From Phallusia mammillata (Eukaryota; Chordata; Ascidiacea; Phlebobranchia; Ascidiidae): a stretch of 64,000 nt of DNA. The first letter of the stretch is position 1. Every line of letters begins with the position of its first letter. The notes under the pieces were generated by a model. The model made no database searches. It saw only the letters and a list, made by a program, of their open reading frames with translations, and was not told where the DNA came from. This document shows positions 11,501-35,960 of the stretch, piece after piece. The DNA lies in contig QLIY01000538.1 in NCBI GenBank assembly GCA_003260075.1, positions 1 to 64,000 on the forward strand, read 5' to 3'. Position numbers and translations under genes: made by a program.

Positions 11501-13934
11501 TAGTCCTGGAGTTATCATCACAAAACCTCATGATGAAGAAATCAAGGTAAGGGTGTCAGTTTACCATTATAACATGTGAATGATCATACTCTTACTTCTT
11601 TCGGGGTTTTAGTGTGATCCTAATGAGGATTGGTGTGCTGTGTGCAAAAATGGTGGAAAACTTCTTTGCTGTGATTCATGTCCTAAGGTCTATCACCTAC
11701 ACTGTCACATTCCTGCAATGGACAGCGAACCAAAGTATGTTGCACATGTGCTGTTATGTTTGGTGTTGAAGCAAATAATAATAACCATACAAGTACAATA
11801 AGGGGATATTATGATGGTGGTTTTAGCATACTGGTGTTGTTGGACAGGACAGATGCACATTCTTATCGAATTTATTATGTGCTAAAGTTATTTTATCTTT
11901 TAATGCGGCAACAGATCGAAAGTGATTAAACCCTGAAAAAGTCAAATCTTTGTTTATATGTATATTGTGGTATATGATAACTTGTCTTATAGCAGTTTAT
12001 AAGATGTTGAAATGTTTGTTGTCACAATCCCCCTCAAAAACATATTTTCATTGATCACAGTTGTCACTGTAATTTTTCATGGTTTGGATATCAATTTGGC
12101 AAAAGCAACCATTATAATTTTGGAAAAATGTTTGGATGTAGTATTCAAACTCATTTTTCACATTGTGCCTTTTTTGTTTGACAGAGGGTTTTGGCAATGT
12201 TCCATGTGTCGAGATCCACTGACACACTACAATTATGGGTTTACTGGAATACCTAACGGTCTTCAAGGTGAAGAACAACATGTAAGTCGGCCACATATCG
12301 TCACATCCTTCCTCAATATGTGGATTGATATGATAACCAAAATGGCTGAGTTAGCACAACTGCCTTGTGAAAACTAGGTTGGGGTTCTAACTCTATCTCA
12401 GCCCCTTATATTTTCCTGAGCATGCAGCTTGAGCACCATTGCTTCAACCCAGTGGATTCCTGATGTGTTCAAATTTGAGGTCACCAACTGCAAAAGTAAA
12501 AAAAAATGATTCAAAAGAACTAAGTCTTTTTGTATTAAAGCTATGTTTCAAAAACATGTGGGACCCATGCTTGTCTGCTTACTTCAACAAACAATTTAAC
12601 TGGCATTAAAAAATGAATTGCAATGTGGTGAACAGCTTTACTACTGTTCTTGTGTATTTTGTACTTTTCAGCTCTGTGAGCAGATGCTTCTTCACCTTCT
12701 GTGTCAGCCAGAAAGTTTGCATTTTCAAGAACCTGTGAGTGCTTCTGTAAGTCCCACTTTTTTAATTCCTTGGCAGTAAAAATCACTTTAAAAACTGTTA
12801 CACAATTTTTGTGCAAAAATTTTTTAAAAAATGTTAGTTTTGTGTTAATGTTTTTACAGATTAATGTCCGTCTATCTGAAATAGGTACACGTTTTATTTA
12901 AAAAAAAAATTGCTGTAAAACGTAAAAATATGATGTTTTAGGTTCCAAAGTACTACAAGGTTATTAAAAAGCCCATCGACCTGAAAAAAATTCGACAAAG
13001 ACTGGACCAGTCCAACTCTGCTCACTATGGCAATGTAGAAGCACTTATCAAAGACATGCAGCTACTGTTTACGAATTGTTATGTTTTTAATGGGGTGAGC
13101 TGCAATAAAACGCATTTAATTTTGGATACGTATTACATTGTAGCTTTTCGTGCAGGAAAATTCTCAACTCGGAAAGCAAGCCAGGTCACTTCAAAAAACG
13201 TTTTTTGAGAGAATACTTTTGTATTTCCCTAACATGAAACCGTATCTTTCGGAGCTTGTCATAAAGCAGAAAGCCACACTGGAAGGTAACCCATAACATA
13301 CACAGTATTTTGTAAAGCACGGTAAAAGTTTGCACAACAACATATGAAATGAGGCATTTATGCGACGTGATCAAAGTTGATATTATTTAAAATTATAAAT
13401 TAAATAAACTTTTCAACAGTTAGTTACTCTAATTAGCTCTGTTTAAAACACTGTGACCCTACTGTCAGACTCCCCAATCCTACAAGAACGACTACGTCTT
13501 TGCCGTATATGCAAATTCGAACTCGCCAACCGTTTTACACAGAATTTTGTGACCTTTTAATTTTGTGAAAATTAAGTAGTCTTTATTAAGTAGGGATTGT
13601 CCTAAAAATGTGGAAACAAATGAATATACAGCCCCAGTTGGTCATAGTTTAATATTTGATGAGAACACTTGACAGTTTGGAAAATGCAGGCCTCCGGACC
13701 CTGATAGTTGACATACATAAAATTAAAATACGCCATAATGGATGTGAAATAGCAACTAGGTTAATGCAATTGCTCAGTTTGACCAATAATATTGCAGAGG
13801 CTTTAGAAAATGCGCCATCAGATGATGATACGCCGTCTAACGAGGAGTTTAAACGCCTGTACGAACAAGACGAATTATGGCAGCCTGGTTCTGACGAAGA
13901 AAATTCGGTAAATGGCGATCAATGTAACTTATGA
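2592..13934 (+). CDS. TIF1: TIF1-family protein (TRIM24/TRIM33-like), 23 exons
   Basis: Exons: 2592-3041, 3249-3526, 3952-4067, 5704-5833, 5894-5963, 6072-6244, 6475-6610, 7046-7160, 7229-7307, 7499-7556, 7622-7673, 7745-7823, 7933-7976, 8039-8111, 10937-11000, 11068-11173, 11500-11546, 11613-11734, 12185-12281, 12672-12746, 12942-13094, 13156-13285, 13798-13934. They sum to 2784 nt (927 aa), and every join is GT-AG and in frame. Order: Ser/Thr-rich leader; RING from CTLC (about 112-195); B-box1 (232-269); B-box2 (292-324); coiled coil (about 330-480); low-complexity linker; PHD finger from WCAVC (697-745); bromodomain (764-880) with the [11 protein letters not shown] helix region and the NCYVFNG asparagine; acidic tail. 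This order is unique to TIF1 proteins, which read histone tails and act as transcriptional cofactors and ubiquitin ligases in the nucleus. Vertebrate members run about 1050-1130 aa; the linker is shorter here. Which vertebrate paralogue it matches cannot be decided. Confidence 0.93.
4981..5181. mobile_element. foldback element with 50-bp perfect inverted arms and tRNA-like core
   Basis: Bases 4981-5030 are the exact reverse complement of 5132-5181. On the minus strand the 101-bp centre plus part of the arm resembles a tRNA gene: GTTGGTAGAGCGCGAGTC looks like a D arm/A box and GGTTCGAATCCCACC is a T arm/B box. The plus strand therefore shows the complement GGATTCGAACC at 5083-5093. It lies inside the hAT-like element 4669-5602 and has no reading frame. 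Confidence 0.75.
5289..5505. mobile_element. short hAT-like MITE
   Basis: A 217-bp element with termini CAGTGGTTCTCAAACT and the complementary GTTTGAGAACCACTG. It contains repeated GAGCCGC motifs. No clear 8-bp target duplication is seen. It sits within the larger element 4669-5602. Confidence 0.75.
5630..5645. repeat. (GT)n microsatellite
   Basis: Eight consecutive GT units in TIF1 intron 3, shortly before exon 4. Confidence 0.8.
8181..8768 (+). mobile_element. member of the ATGGGTCCC family (copy 1)
   Basis: It begins ATGGGTCCCTTTTCCTGAGG and ends with GCATGTGTGGGGACCCAT. The same ends are seen at 9165-10564 and, inverted, at 61511-61919. Just beyond the right end all copies continue into a hairpin-like stretch (here GTTTTTGCTACCAAAAAC), so the true boundary may be slightly outside. 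No coding capacity is seen. It lies in TIF1 intron 14. Confidence 0.55.
9165..10564 (+). mobile_element. member of the ATGGGTCCC family (copy 2), carrying a minisatellite
   Basis: The left end ATGGGTCCCCTTCCCTGAAG and the right end GCATGTGTGGGGGACCCAT are followed by the hairpin GTTTCTGCTTGCAGAAAC. It is homologous to copies at 8181 and 61511. About 1.1 kb of it is the 129-bp tandem array at 9268-10410. A 3' hairpin, no transposase and an internal minisatellite recall non-autonomous Helentron/DINE-type elements, but this is inference. Confidence 0.55.
9268..10410. repeat. 129-bp minisatellite, about nine units
   Basis: The landmark GGGTGAATTTTT starts at 9384, 9512, 9641, 9770, 9899 (as GTGTGAA) and 10028. 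The spacing is 128 and then 129 bp. Units 2-4 are almost identical and the outer units diverge progressively. Each unit holds GTCCGAATTGGATGAAATTT and CACCCTGCAGCCCCAATATT. The near-identity in the centre indicates recent expansion. Confidence 0.9.
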
Positions 13935-14181
13935 CAGTGACCGGGAGTAACATAGAAATTGTCTTTTTTTGACAACATTATATAACTTGATTTCAAGGAC
14001 ATTGATATTAGGAATCGAAGACATATGTCTGAAGTTCCAAAGACGATGAAACAAAATCCATTCATTAGATGAAAGAATTCCGTGGTTGTCGGCCTAATGT
14101 GTTTTATTATGCGTTGATATATTTACTATTCGTTCAATTTTTCATGCTAGTGTGAAAAAAGTTTGTTGCTTTTTGTGACAA

Positions 14182-14219
14182 AAAGCGATTTTTGTATTAA
14201 GTATTTTAATCGCTTTTTT
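14182..14219. other. inverted repeat in the TIF1 3' UTR
   Basis: AAAAAGCGATT is matched by AATCGCTTTTT after a loop of about 15 nt, forming a potential stem of 11 bp. Its function is unknown; it may be a remnant of a small transposon. Confidence 0.35.
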
Positions 14220-14488
14220 ATGCCGAATATAAAATCATGCAGCCTGCAAAGTAATGTATGCCGCAAATAGTGAAATATGAAATGCGTTGCCTAAAATGTG
14301 TGCTTTTGTATATTCTTTATTGTCGATTTCTGCTGTTTGTTGAAAGTTCTGAACGGATTAGGTGCTTTTATGGATATTTAGTACAAGAAGCTTAAAATAG
14401 ACCTTGGTCCTACTGCTACCTCAACCTACTTGTCCATTTTGGTTGATAAATCAAGTTTTCGTGCAGATATTTTTTCGTAGCTTTGCTC

Positions 14489-14494
14489 AATAAA
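14489..14494 (+). terminator. polyadenylation signal of the TIF1 gene
   Basis: AATAAA lies 555 bp after the TGA stop. It is the last such hexamer before the DDX46 start, giving a 3' UTR of roughly 0.57 kb. Confidence 0.55.
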
Positions 14495-14736
14495 GAATTG
14501 CCGACACTGTGTGCATTGTTATGTGACTCCATTGTGCAGGTGCGATCCTGCCACAAATTCATCTAAAATTCTAAATGCCTGGACGTTGTAATTTGTAATA
14601 GCTTTCGAGTGAGCGGTTATCAAGCGATATAAGATGAACTGAATGTTAACTCCATGACAACTGATAGCGGTGATTTTGTTTGTTTGCATAAGTTGGTTAA
14701 CAACTTACCGAGAAGTGTCACCAATTGTAACTAATA

Positions 14737-14903
14737 ATGTATTGGATCCGCTTTTAGTTTCAAGGGCAACATCGTAATTTTGGTCCGAAATAAGAGAGTA
14801 TAGGCCTACTACTATATTGATCCCCAAAACTCGCTCGAAACTGGCCCCCCCCCCCATGTATTGGATCCGCTTTTAGTTTCAAGGGCAACATCGTAATTTT
14901 GGT
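14737..14903. repeat. 48-bp direct repeat flanking a C11 run
   Basis: Bases 14737-14784 recur identically at 14856-14903 (ATGTATTGGATCCGC through TAATTTTGGT). The second copy starts directly after the C run at 14845-14855. It lies between the TIF1 and DDX46 genes, a 726-bp gap from the TIF1 poly(A) signal to the DDX46 ATG that otherwise shows no feature. It may be an assembly join. Confidence 0.85.
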
Positions 14904-15220
14904 TTTTCAGGAATTTCAGGAAACTGTTCTATTTTAAAAATGAAGATACAACTAAAATAGTAATTAAATTAACTGGCAAAAAAAACATAAATTAAATTAC
15001 ATAAGGTCTCTGAAAAAAGTTTCATTGGCAAATAGGGAGGAGTTTTGAACTACCAAAACAACATGTGCGTAAAACCATAGACATCAACTTTATGTTATGG
15101 TTCGGTGCACATCTGTGCGGAATCAACAAGTGTTTGCGAGAAGTGAAAACGTTTTTAAAAACGTCGTTGTAGTGAATAAAATATTTGGTTTCCATTTATA
15201 TCAAGTTGTCTCAGTTAAAA

Positions 15221-29354
<14,134 letters not shown>

Positions 29355-29484
29355 TCAAACAATTCGCAAAAAAAAACTAAAATCCGATGAACTGCGTTGT
29401 TTCCTGTTCCACGCGAAAACTGTTCCGCAGAAGATTCGTAATCCATACAAACAGCTATTGTACATCAAACATTTTTTAAAGCTA

Positions 29485-29490
29485 AATAAA
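29485..29490 (+). terminator. polyadenylation signal of DDX46
   Basis: AATAAA lies 131 bp after the TGA stop, in A/T-rich sequence, and predicts a short 3' UTR. Confidence 0.6.
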
Positions 29491-31656
29491 ATCGTAAAAA
29501 ATGTTTAAAAAATAATAGTGATGTTGTTTTGGCAAATTTTGCACCAAAGTTGATTATCATGAAAAACTGACTTTGAAGACAAAAAAATGCTGTACACATT
29601 TGCTGTGTTACTGCCTGTTTTCCGCTGTGCGGCCAGCATTGCGCAAAATACAAACTGCGACTTTTTGCATTAAGAGTGTATTGAAACTTTGGTGATGACA
29701 GGGAGTAATTGGGTGTGAGGGAAGGGCGCTGGTGGCCAGTCCTTCGTCGGCGACTGGCTTTGTTGGTTTTACACAAATGCAGATACAGGCGCTAGATAGA
29801 CTCGCCGACGCGTTCCGACGCACGGTGAGGTCGGTAATGAATTATTTAAGTTCCCTTGAGGGGCGGCTTTGTGCTAGCAGCAAATCTAGCTGAGTAAAGC
29901 AAGTAAGTCTAGCAAAGAAAAGAGTTTAAAAAAGTGCATTACTTAGTGCGTGAAGTAATACTAGATGAAACGAAATCAATAACAATGGTCTGTGGTAAGT
30001 CCGAGATTTTAATGTAGACACGATACTATTATTTTATTTCGTCTACTGACGAAAGTCTTTGCAATAATTAGTCTACCATTGCCAGCTAACTTTTACCGCT
30101 TTTCTGTGCAGTTATCGTCCATGCGCAAACTGTTTTCGAACAAGGTTGTGCAAATACGAGGTATACCCAAAAGCTTGTAGTTTCAGAGGATTACAAAATA
30201 ACTTGACCAAATGTTGTGTAGCAAAATAAACCTATAGGGCCTCGTTACCTGACGGTAGGTATGTTGAAAATGTTATGGAAATTGCAGCACATTGCCAACA
30301 ACGGGATCAATTGACAAGACCATAAGATACAAAAAGCGGATTAGTAGATTTCCATTCACAGTCAACCAATTTACATTGAATTGATTTCGAGGTCAATTCC
30401 CAAATGCTTAAATCAATTTCGTGGCTTGGATTAAATTCAAAACGACATTTTCGAAACCATCGGTAAAAGGCGTTTGAAACCAAACACGTTCTGACCATAC
30501 AGCGTATAAAAGTATGTATATGTTACATATTAGTTTACACACAACCAACAGCAAATACGGCTAAAAAACAACTTTATGAACGCGATGGTTGGGTAGAGGC
30601 AGGTTATGTGTGTAAAGTATTGCGTATGGTTGTGGTACATACCAAAAGATTGAACAGTCATATATCCGTACATGTTTTAAAAGTCACGAAAAAATGGAGG
30701 GTGTTTTTAACTTGCTCGAACAAACTGTAATTAATTATTGCTAGGATGTCTTTCACGTTCCATTGTCGCCCAATTAGAACAATACAAAGCCGAGAGGCAA
30801 ATGAAACCTACCGTCACTGATAATTACTTAAATGTAAGCTGGAAGCCAATAAGCGATCTGTTTTACGCCTGCGCAGCGGGTGACGTCAGTCAGAAGTGTG
30901 AGCACCCCGCGGAGTAATCGTGTGAGTTTAACAGGGTTGTCTAGCCTGGCGAAAGGACCTCTTATAAAACTGGTTGCAACCAGAAGTGTGGTATAATGTA
31001 ATGCAGTTGTCAACGAACAGTCCTTGTGCTGTGGCTTTAGTAGGATCAGGCATATAAGGGTGATGAGTGTTGTTGATAGTGAAATTAGTGGTAGCAAAAG
31101 CACCGTCATACTAAACAGAATTAAAATTTGTTATAATTATCATGGGACGTTTTACAGCTGGCAGTCATATCGTTATGTGAAAGACAAGGCGTTTTTGCCT
31201 TTTATCGTATTGTCGACGTCAGTTGTAACCGCTTGAACCGCTGACAACTGTTGACAGTGGGGTTACATGATTTGTTAGTGGTGCTACTAACCTTAGCACA
31301 AAAACAGTCTTGTAGAAGATAGCTTCAAAACACATTCGAGGTTATTTCCCTGATGCTCATATCGATTGGAGCAGCACTTAAAGCTTCAAGTTAGGTTCTG
31401 AGTGATCAATATGTTTTGTATCACAGCCATGGCAGTGTCGCACTGGGTTGGCACTTGTTTTATGCACATCAATAGTTTCTGATATATTTTCCAAAACTAC
31501 CCACACAGAGCGGTAGCTTTTACAGGTACTCATAGATATTGATATTTTGTGCAAAGTATTATTGTTTAGACCAGACTTTTTTTAAAATATGTCGCTCGCG
31601 AAATATATGTTAAAAATGTTAAAGTTGTTTATTGTTTTGTTTTTTTCTGGTGCAGG
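29491..31656 (+). other. intergenic region with a possible promoter for the syntaphilin-like gene
   Basis: No coding exon is supported. Possible 5' structure: a non-coding exon ending at about 29995 (donor GGTAAGTCC) and an acceptor (TTTTTTCTGGTGCAG) ending at 31655. An alternative core promoter candidate has a CCAAT box near 30845 and CTTATAAAAC near 30960. A short frame from the ATG at 29986 spliced to 31656 would end within 13 codons, before the main ATG. All of this is inference. Confidence 0.3.
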
Positions 31657-31799
31657 GCAGGCCGACGCCTCTTACAGTTTATGTAAATACATGTAACAGT
31701 AAAATTTATTTCTCTTCTGTTTTTCACTGTGACATCTCTGTTTATCCCTTGGTTCGAGCCTTTGTTATCCTGAGTTCGTTCCCTTGAAAAAGACCAACG

Positions 31800-34700
31800 A
31801 TGAAAAAATCACTACAAGTGCAATCAAATGAATTCCAAGCAGAAACAAAAACGAGTGCGTCGCGACACAAGGCAAGCAAGAAACTGGCGTTCAAGTCACC
31901 ACTACATTTGCCCTTACGGCGTGGTGGACGAGAAAAGTCAAGTGTTGTGTCAGCGGGGGATTTACAAAGTAATAACAGCACTGAAAAACGCAAGTGGAAA
32001 CGATTACCACGACCTTCCGCCACCAACCTCGACCAAATCTTTAACAGCTTTAAATCTGCATCGGAAAGGCAGATGACTAAAACGACCAAAAGCGTTCCCA
32101 ACACGCCTAGCACTGTGAGTGTGGATTCATGTGCACGACGTCCATCGGTTACATCTATCGAATCACCACGGGCCGGATGTTCCAAACCTAACTCAGACAG
32201 CGAAGATGCTAGAAGTAAAACTAGTAGCAAAGTAACAACTCCACAACCAAAATGTACCAATCGTTTCGGATTTAGAAGTTCAGCACCTATATCACCGATT
32301 GTGTCTGACGATGGTTGCAAAAGTTCGAAAAAACGTTTTCACACGTTGCCAACCAGAAGTTCTACGAAGCGTATTCCAAAACGAATTAAGGCGATTGCCT
32401 CCGTGCCGTCGACACCGAGTTTCGAATCTCCAGGTTCTCCACTCCCATTGACAACTAGGCAAACCGAAGTTGCACTAAATTTTGAAGAACTTACTAAAAA
32501 TAAAGTGACATCTTTAGCAACGGAAAAGGTCACAAGAAACAATACACAAAAAACCTGTGGTCAAGCCGAGCGCCCAAAGAACACCTCGGTTAGAAGAGGG
32601 AGAAAACGAACTCAGTCCACACGAAAATCCAATCGAGATACTTCAGTGTCCAGTGCATCTTCCACGTCTTTTACCAATTCAATGTCAACATCAACGTCAT
32701 CGTCTGGTCCACGGAGGCATCGATGCGATCTGATGGGACCTCCATACAAGAAAACGCACTCCAGGACGAATTCTTTAGATTCGCCATCCACCAGTGTTTC
32801 ATCCATCTGCTATTCGGGGGCTTCACCAGTGAGCAGCTCGAGAAACTCTTCCACGAGAGGGCACTGTGGAGCTGCAACTACTCCCAGACACCGACAGAAC
32901 AAGACTAGAAAAACTTTGACAGCCGGGAAATCAGATGTCAATAAAACAGTTGACATTGGTTTGACAGACAACTGCGATGTATCAGTTGCAAGATACAAAA
33001 CAGGTTTCAATTCCAAGCCACGCATGTCATCCCGCAAGTCTGGACAGTGTTCATCATCGTGTCGGCGCCTGTGTGACAGTGAACCTTTATCACCCGACAA
33101 CATTTGCGACAAAAATAACAACTCTAAATGCAAGCCACTCTCAAGAGATGACATGTCTATTTCGCTTGCGCTAAGAGAAGAAGACAACCTTGTCGTTGGT
33201 CCGATATTTCCAACTACACCGATTCGTACACGACCAGACGGAAGCTCCGACTGCAACATCTTGTGCGCTGGGCAAATCCGTTCGCCAGCAATGTCTTCAA
33301 GTGATGACAACGACTTCGAGGCCATTTGGACAAAACCCGCAGAAGCGCGAGACAGTGATTTGAAATCTGTCGATTGCAATGAATCGAGATTTCTTCACCC
33401 CGAGATATCGGAAACGGTCATGGCACCTGCTGCCTTTCAACTTCCGCTCTCATCTTCTTCCGTGGTCTCACAAGAATGTTGCCAGCATCATTGTATGACA
33501 TTTAGCGAAGACAGAATGGATGGCATCGGCGGCAACTCTGCACATACATCTACTTGTAGCATTGCTTCAGGCGACTTCTCGACGGGACTTGATACCAATA
33601 GCGTACCTGATCTTCTCGGAGAAAAGTAAGTTATTTCCTCAACACTCATACAATACTTTATTTTCAAAATATTGTATTAATAGCCGGTCTAATGTGGATG
33701 ATTAATGTATTGCATAGGATAAAGAAGAAGTGCCTTGCATCACCTGGGCATAATCTCCCGTCGCCATCGTCCAATTCAGCACAGAACTGGCTGCGAAATC
33801 GATCATTTTTCCTGCGTCTGATTGAAACCAGGAGGAAGCAGCACAAGCGGGAATGGGAAAGCAAGAAAGGTCATTGCTCATCGGAAAGGTACATATTATA
33901 GAAGCCAATTTGTTTGTATTTAAAACTGGATACTAGATCTTCTAAAACAAAGTTTAACGGGTTAATGTAAAACGTATGATTCTAGGTTTTTACAATTTGG
34001 TCAACGTGATGGAGTTTTACAAGAAATGGCCGATGAGCTGGATGAAGCAAAAAGTATCATCAAACTCCAGGTACAGATACTTTTCATAGCACAACTAGAA
34101 TGAATGTTAGTTGCATGGTCGATTTAGAATTTCACTTTTTAACAAACCAGTCCAAAATTTAAATATTTTGAAATATTTTAAATGATAAATTTGGTTGTGT
34201 AACATTGCACATGGATCTGTTCATAGGTCTAATCATAAGTGGTATAGGTTTTGTAAAATGGCCAAAATTGTCATTTAATTTCCTAGGAATCAGAAATAAA
34301 TTCACTGAGATCAGAAATATCGAAGATTCGCGAGGGAGCGATTGAAGAAGAATGTTATCGCGTTGAGGCGGAAATTTATCGTGCGAAAGCGGAAAACGAA
34401 AGCAGGATCTTCAAGGTGAGATCACTTCCTAATTGTGGTTTGAAGGATAACTGGACAGGCATCTGTTTGCCTCTTTGATTAGTGTGTTTCCTCTTTGAAC
34501 GATGGTTGTGTTACCTTGTCGCAATTAACGAAACATAGTTTGTATAACTTTATTCTTTGCCAAATTTAAAGTAAAAAAATAATCTACATTTCCGTTTAAA
34601 CTAACATATGGGTAATCTAAATGTAAGAATCCTAAAATTCGGTTACAGATGTAGTTTAACTTTTGAAGCAATATTTTTGCACAGAGCACTACCCAATATA

Positions 34701-35352
34701 TCATTTAACAAAAACATTGCCTCGCAACATTTATTTACTGGATGTTTTTTAACTGCAGGCAACAATCGTTGACCTTCAGGATCGTCTTCGCGCGGAACAA
34801 AATAAGCCACGAATAGCTGTCGACGGTCCCCACAAATCTGATAACGAGTCAAGGGAGGCAGAGATATCAGTGACGTCATATCAGTCAGACGAATCGCGGC
34901 GCCAAGTCACGCCTGAATGTCCACAATCCAACCAATCACGCGCCTCGTCGCATTGCGACCAAGGTTATTTCAGCATGAAGCGAAAAGCTGCCGCGAATGA
35001 GTTGGATTCTTTGGCTGTGCAACTTTCCTTTGGTTCGAACGAAGATAAATCACACCATGAGACCTTGTACCCTCACACAAATTTCAAAGCAGTCGGGTGT
35101 CAAACGGAAGACGCACAGATAACATCTGTGCCGGGCAATATGCCAATAGTAATTAGCAGCAATGCTGTTTATCATTCACGCAGAAGCTTGCTACAGCAGT
35201 CTGCGGCGAAATTGATTGGCGCCGTTTTGCCCCAACTTCTGCTCGTCAGTTCGCTGGCAGGCAAAAGCAGCCCAGACACAGTCGAAGCCGAAAGACTGCT
35301 TTGTCAATTCGTCATCCCAGCTTGGAAGGGAATGCTAACAGGTCTTCAGTGA
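31800..35352 (+). CDS. SNPH: syntaphilin/syntabulin-family coiled-coil protein, 5 exons
   Basis: Exons: 31800-33625, 33718-33888, 33986-34070, 34287-34415, 34759-35352 (2805 nt, 934 aa; all joins in frame). An in-frame TGA at 31785 precedes the ATG. Residues 1-609 form a very large first exon rich in Ser, Thr, Arg and Lys, probably disordered and basic. Residues about 665-760 form a coiled coil that contains GAIEEECYRVEAEI (712-724). This closely resembles the IEEECHRVEAQL segment I recall from syntaphilin. It is followed by VGCQTE near 850, like the family's IQTD motif, and by a hydrophobic stretch LIGAVLPQLLLVSSLAG (889-905) that could be the C-terminal membrane anchor. Syntaphilin docks axonal mitochondria on microtubules; syntabulin links vesicles or mitochondria to kinesin-1. 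The family call rests on the coiled-coil motif and tail order; the paralogue is unresolved. Confidence 0.75.
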
Positions 35353-35638
35353 TGTTACACACAAGCTATCTCTTTCACTTCTGTTCACATTTTTGCCTTG
35401 CTTTTCTTTATTGCTTTGTGTTCAATTATACATGCTTGGTGATCTCAACAAAAACGATTTTAGTGTTCACTTGAAATATTTATTCTAAGACTTGTTGACC
35501 TGGTGATGCCCTGAATTCTTTTATCTCCCAATGTTTTTTCCTGTGTTGTTTGAAGAGATATATGCGTACAAATACACTATTTACTTCTGAACTATTACTG
35601 GTGTCCGTGCATGACAAGAAATTCTAAAAGTAATCGGT

Positions 35639-35644
35639 TTTATT
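35639..35644 (-). terminator. polyadenylation signal of the RERG-like gene
   Basis: TTTATT on the plus strand reads AATAAA on the minus strand, about 320 bp past the TAG stop at 35961. A second candidate is at 35479-35484. Confidence 0.4.
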
Positions 35645-35665
35645 ACGAATCACGACAATGGCACA

Positions 35666-35671
35666 AATAAA
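35666..35671 (+). terminator. polyadenylation signal of the syntaphilin-like gene
   Basis: AATAAA lies 314 bp after the stop at 35352. It is only 21 bp past a minus-strand AATAAA (35639-35644) that suits the convergent GTPase gene, so the two 3' ends probably overlap. Confidence 0.45.
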
Positions 35672-35960
35672 AAATGCTTTGAAGCACACAGTACGCACCA
35701 AGCGAGAAAAAGTTGCAAGAAAACGTGTTTTGAATCAAAACTGTACTTCGTATCACGATGCAAAAGGAAACAGTTTTGTCAAAAGGAAAAAGTAAAATCT
35801 CTTTGAAAGAACTAAAAACGTACGTTCATTTGGTAATATTGTCATTTCGGGTAGTTGCTATTAGATTGTAAGACTGTAAATGAAAAACTGGAAATATGAA
35901 TGGTTTAGTTTTAAATAGCAGATAAACCCTGGTCTAAAACTTTAACCAAAGAAGAAAATA

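Noticed and set aside
31742-32320. 192-residue open frame on the minus strand
   Set aside because: Antisense shadow of the large Ser/Arg-rich exon 1 of the syntaphilin-like gene; no splice partners or family features. The 189-residue frame at 32810-33379 (-) is rejected for the same reason.
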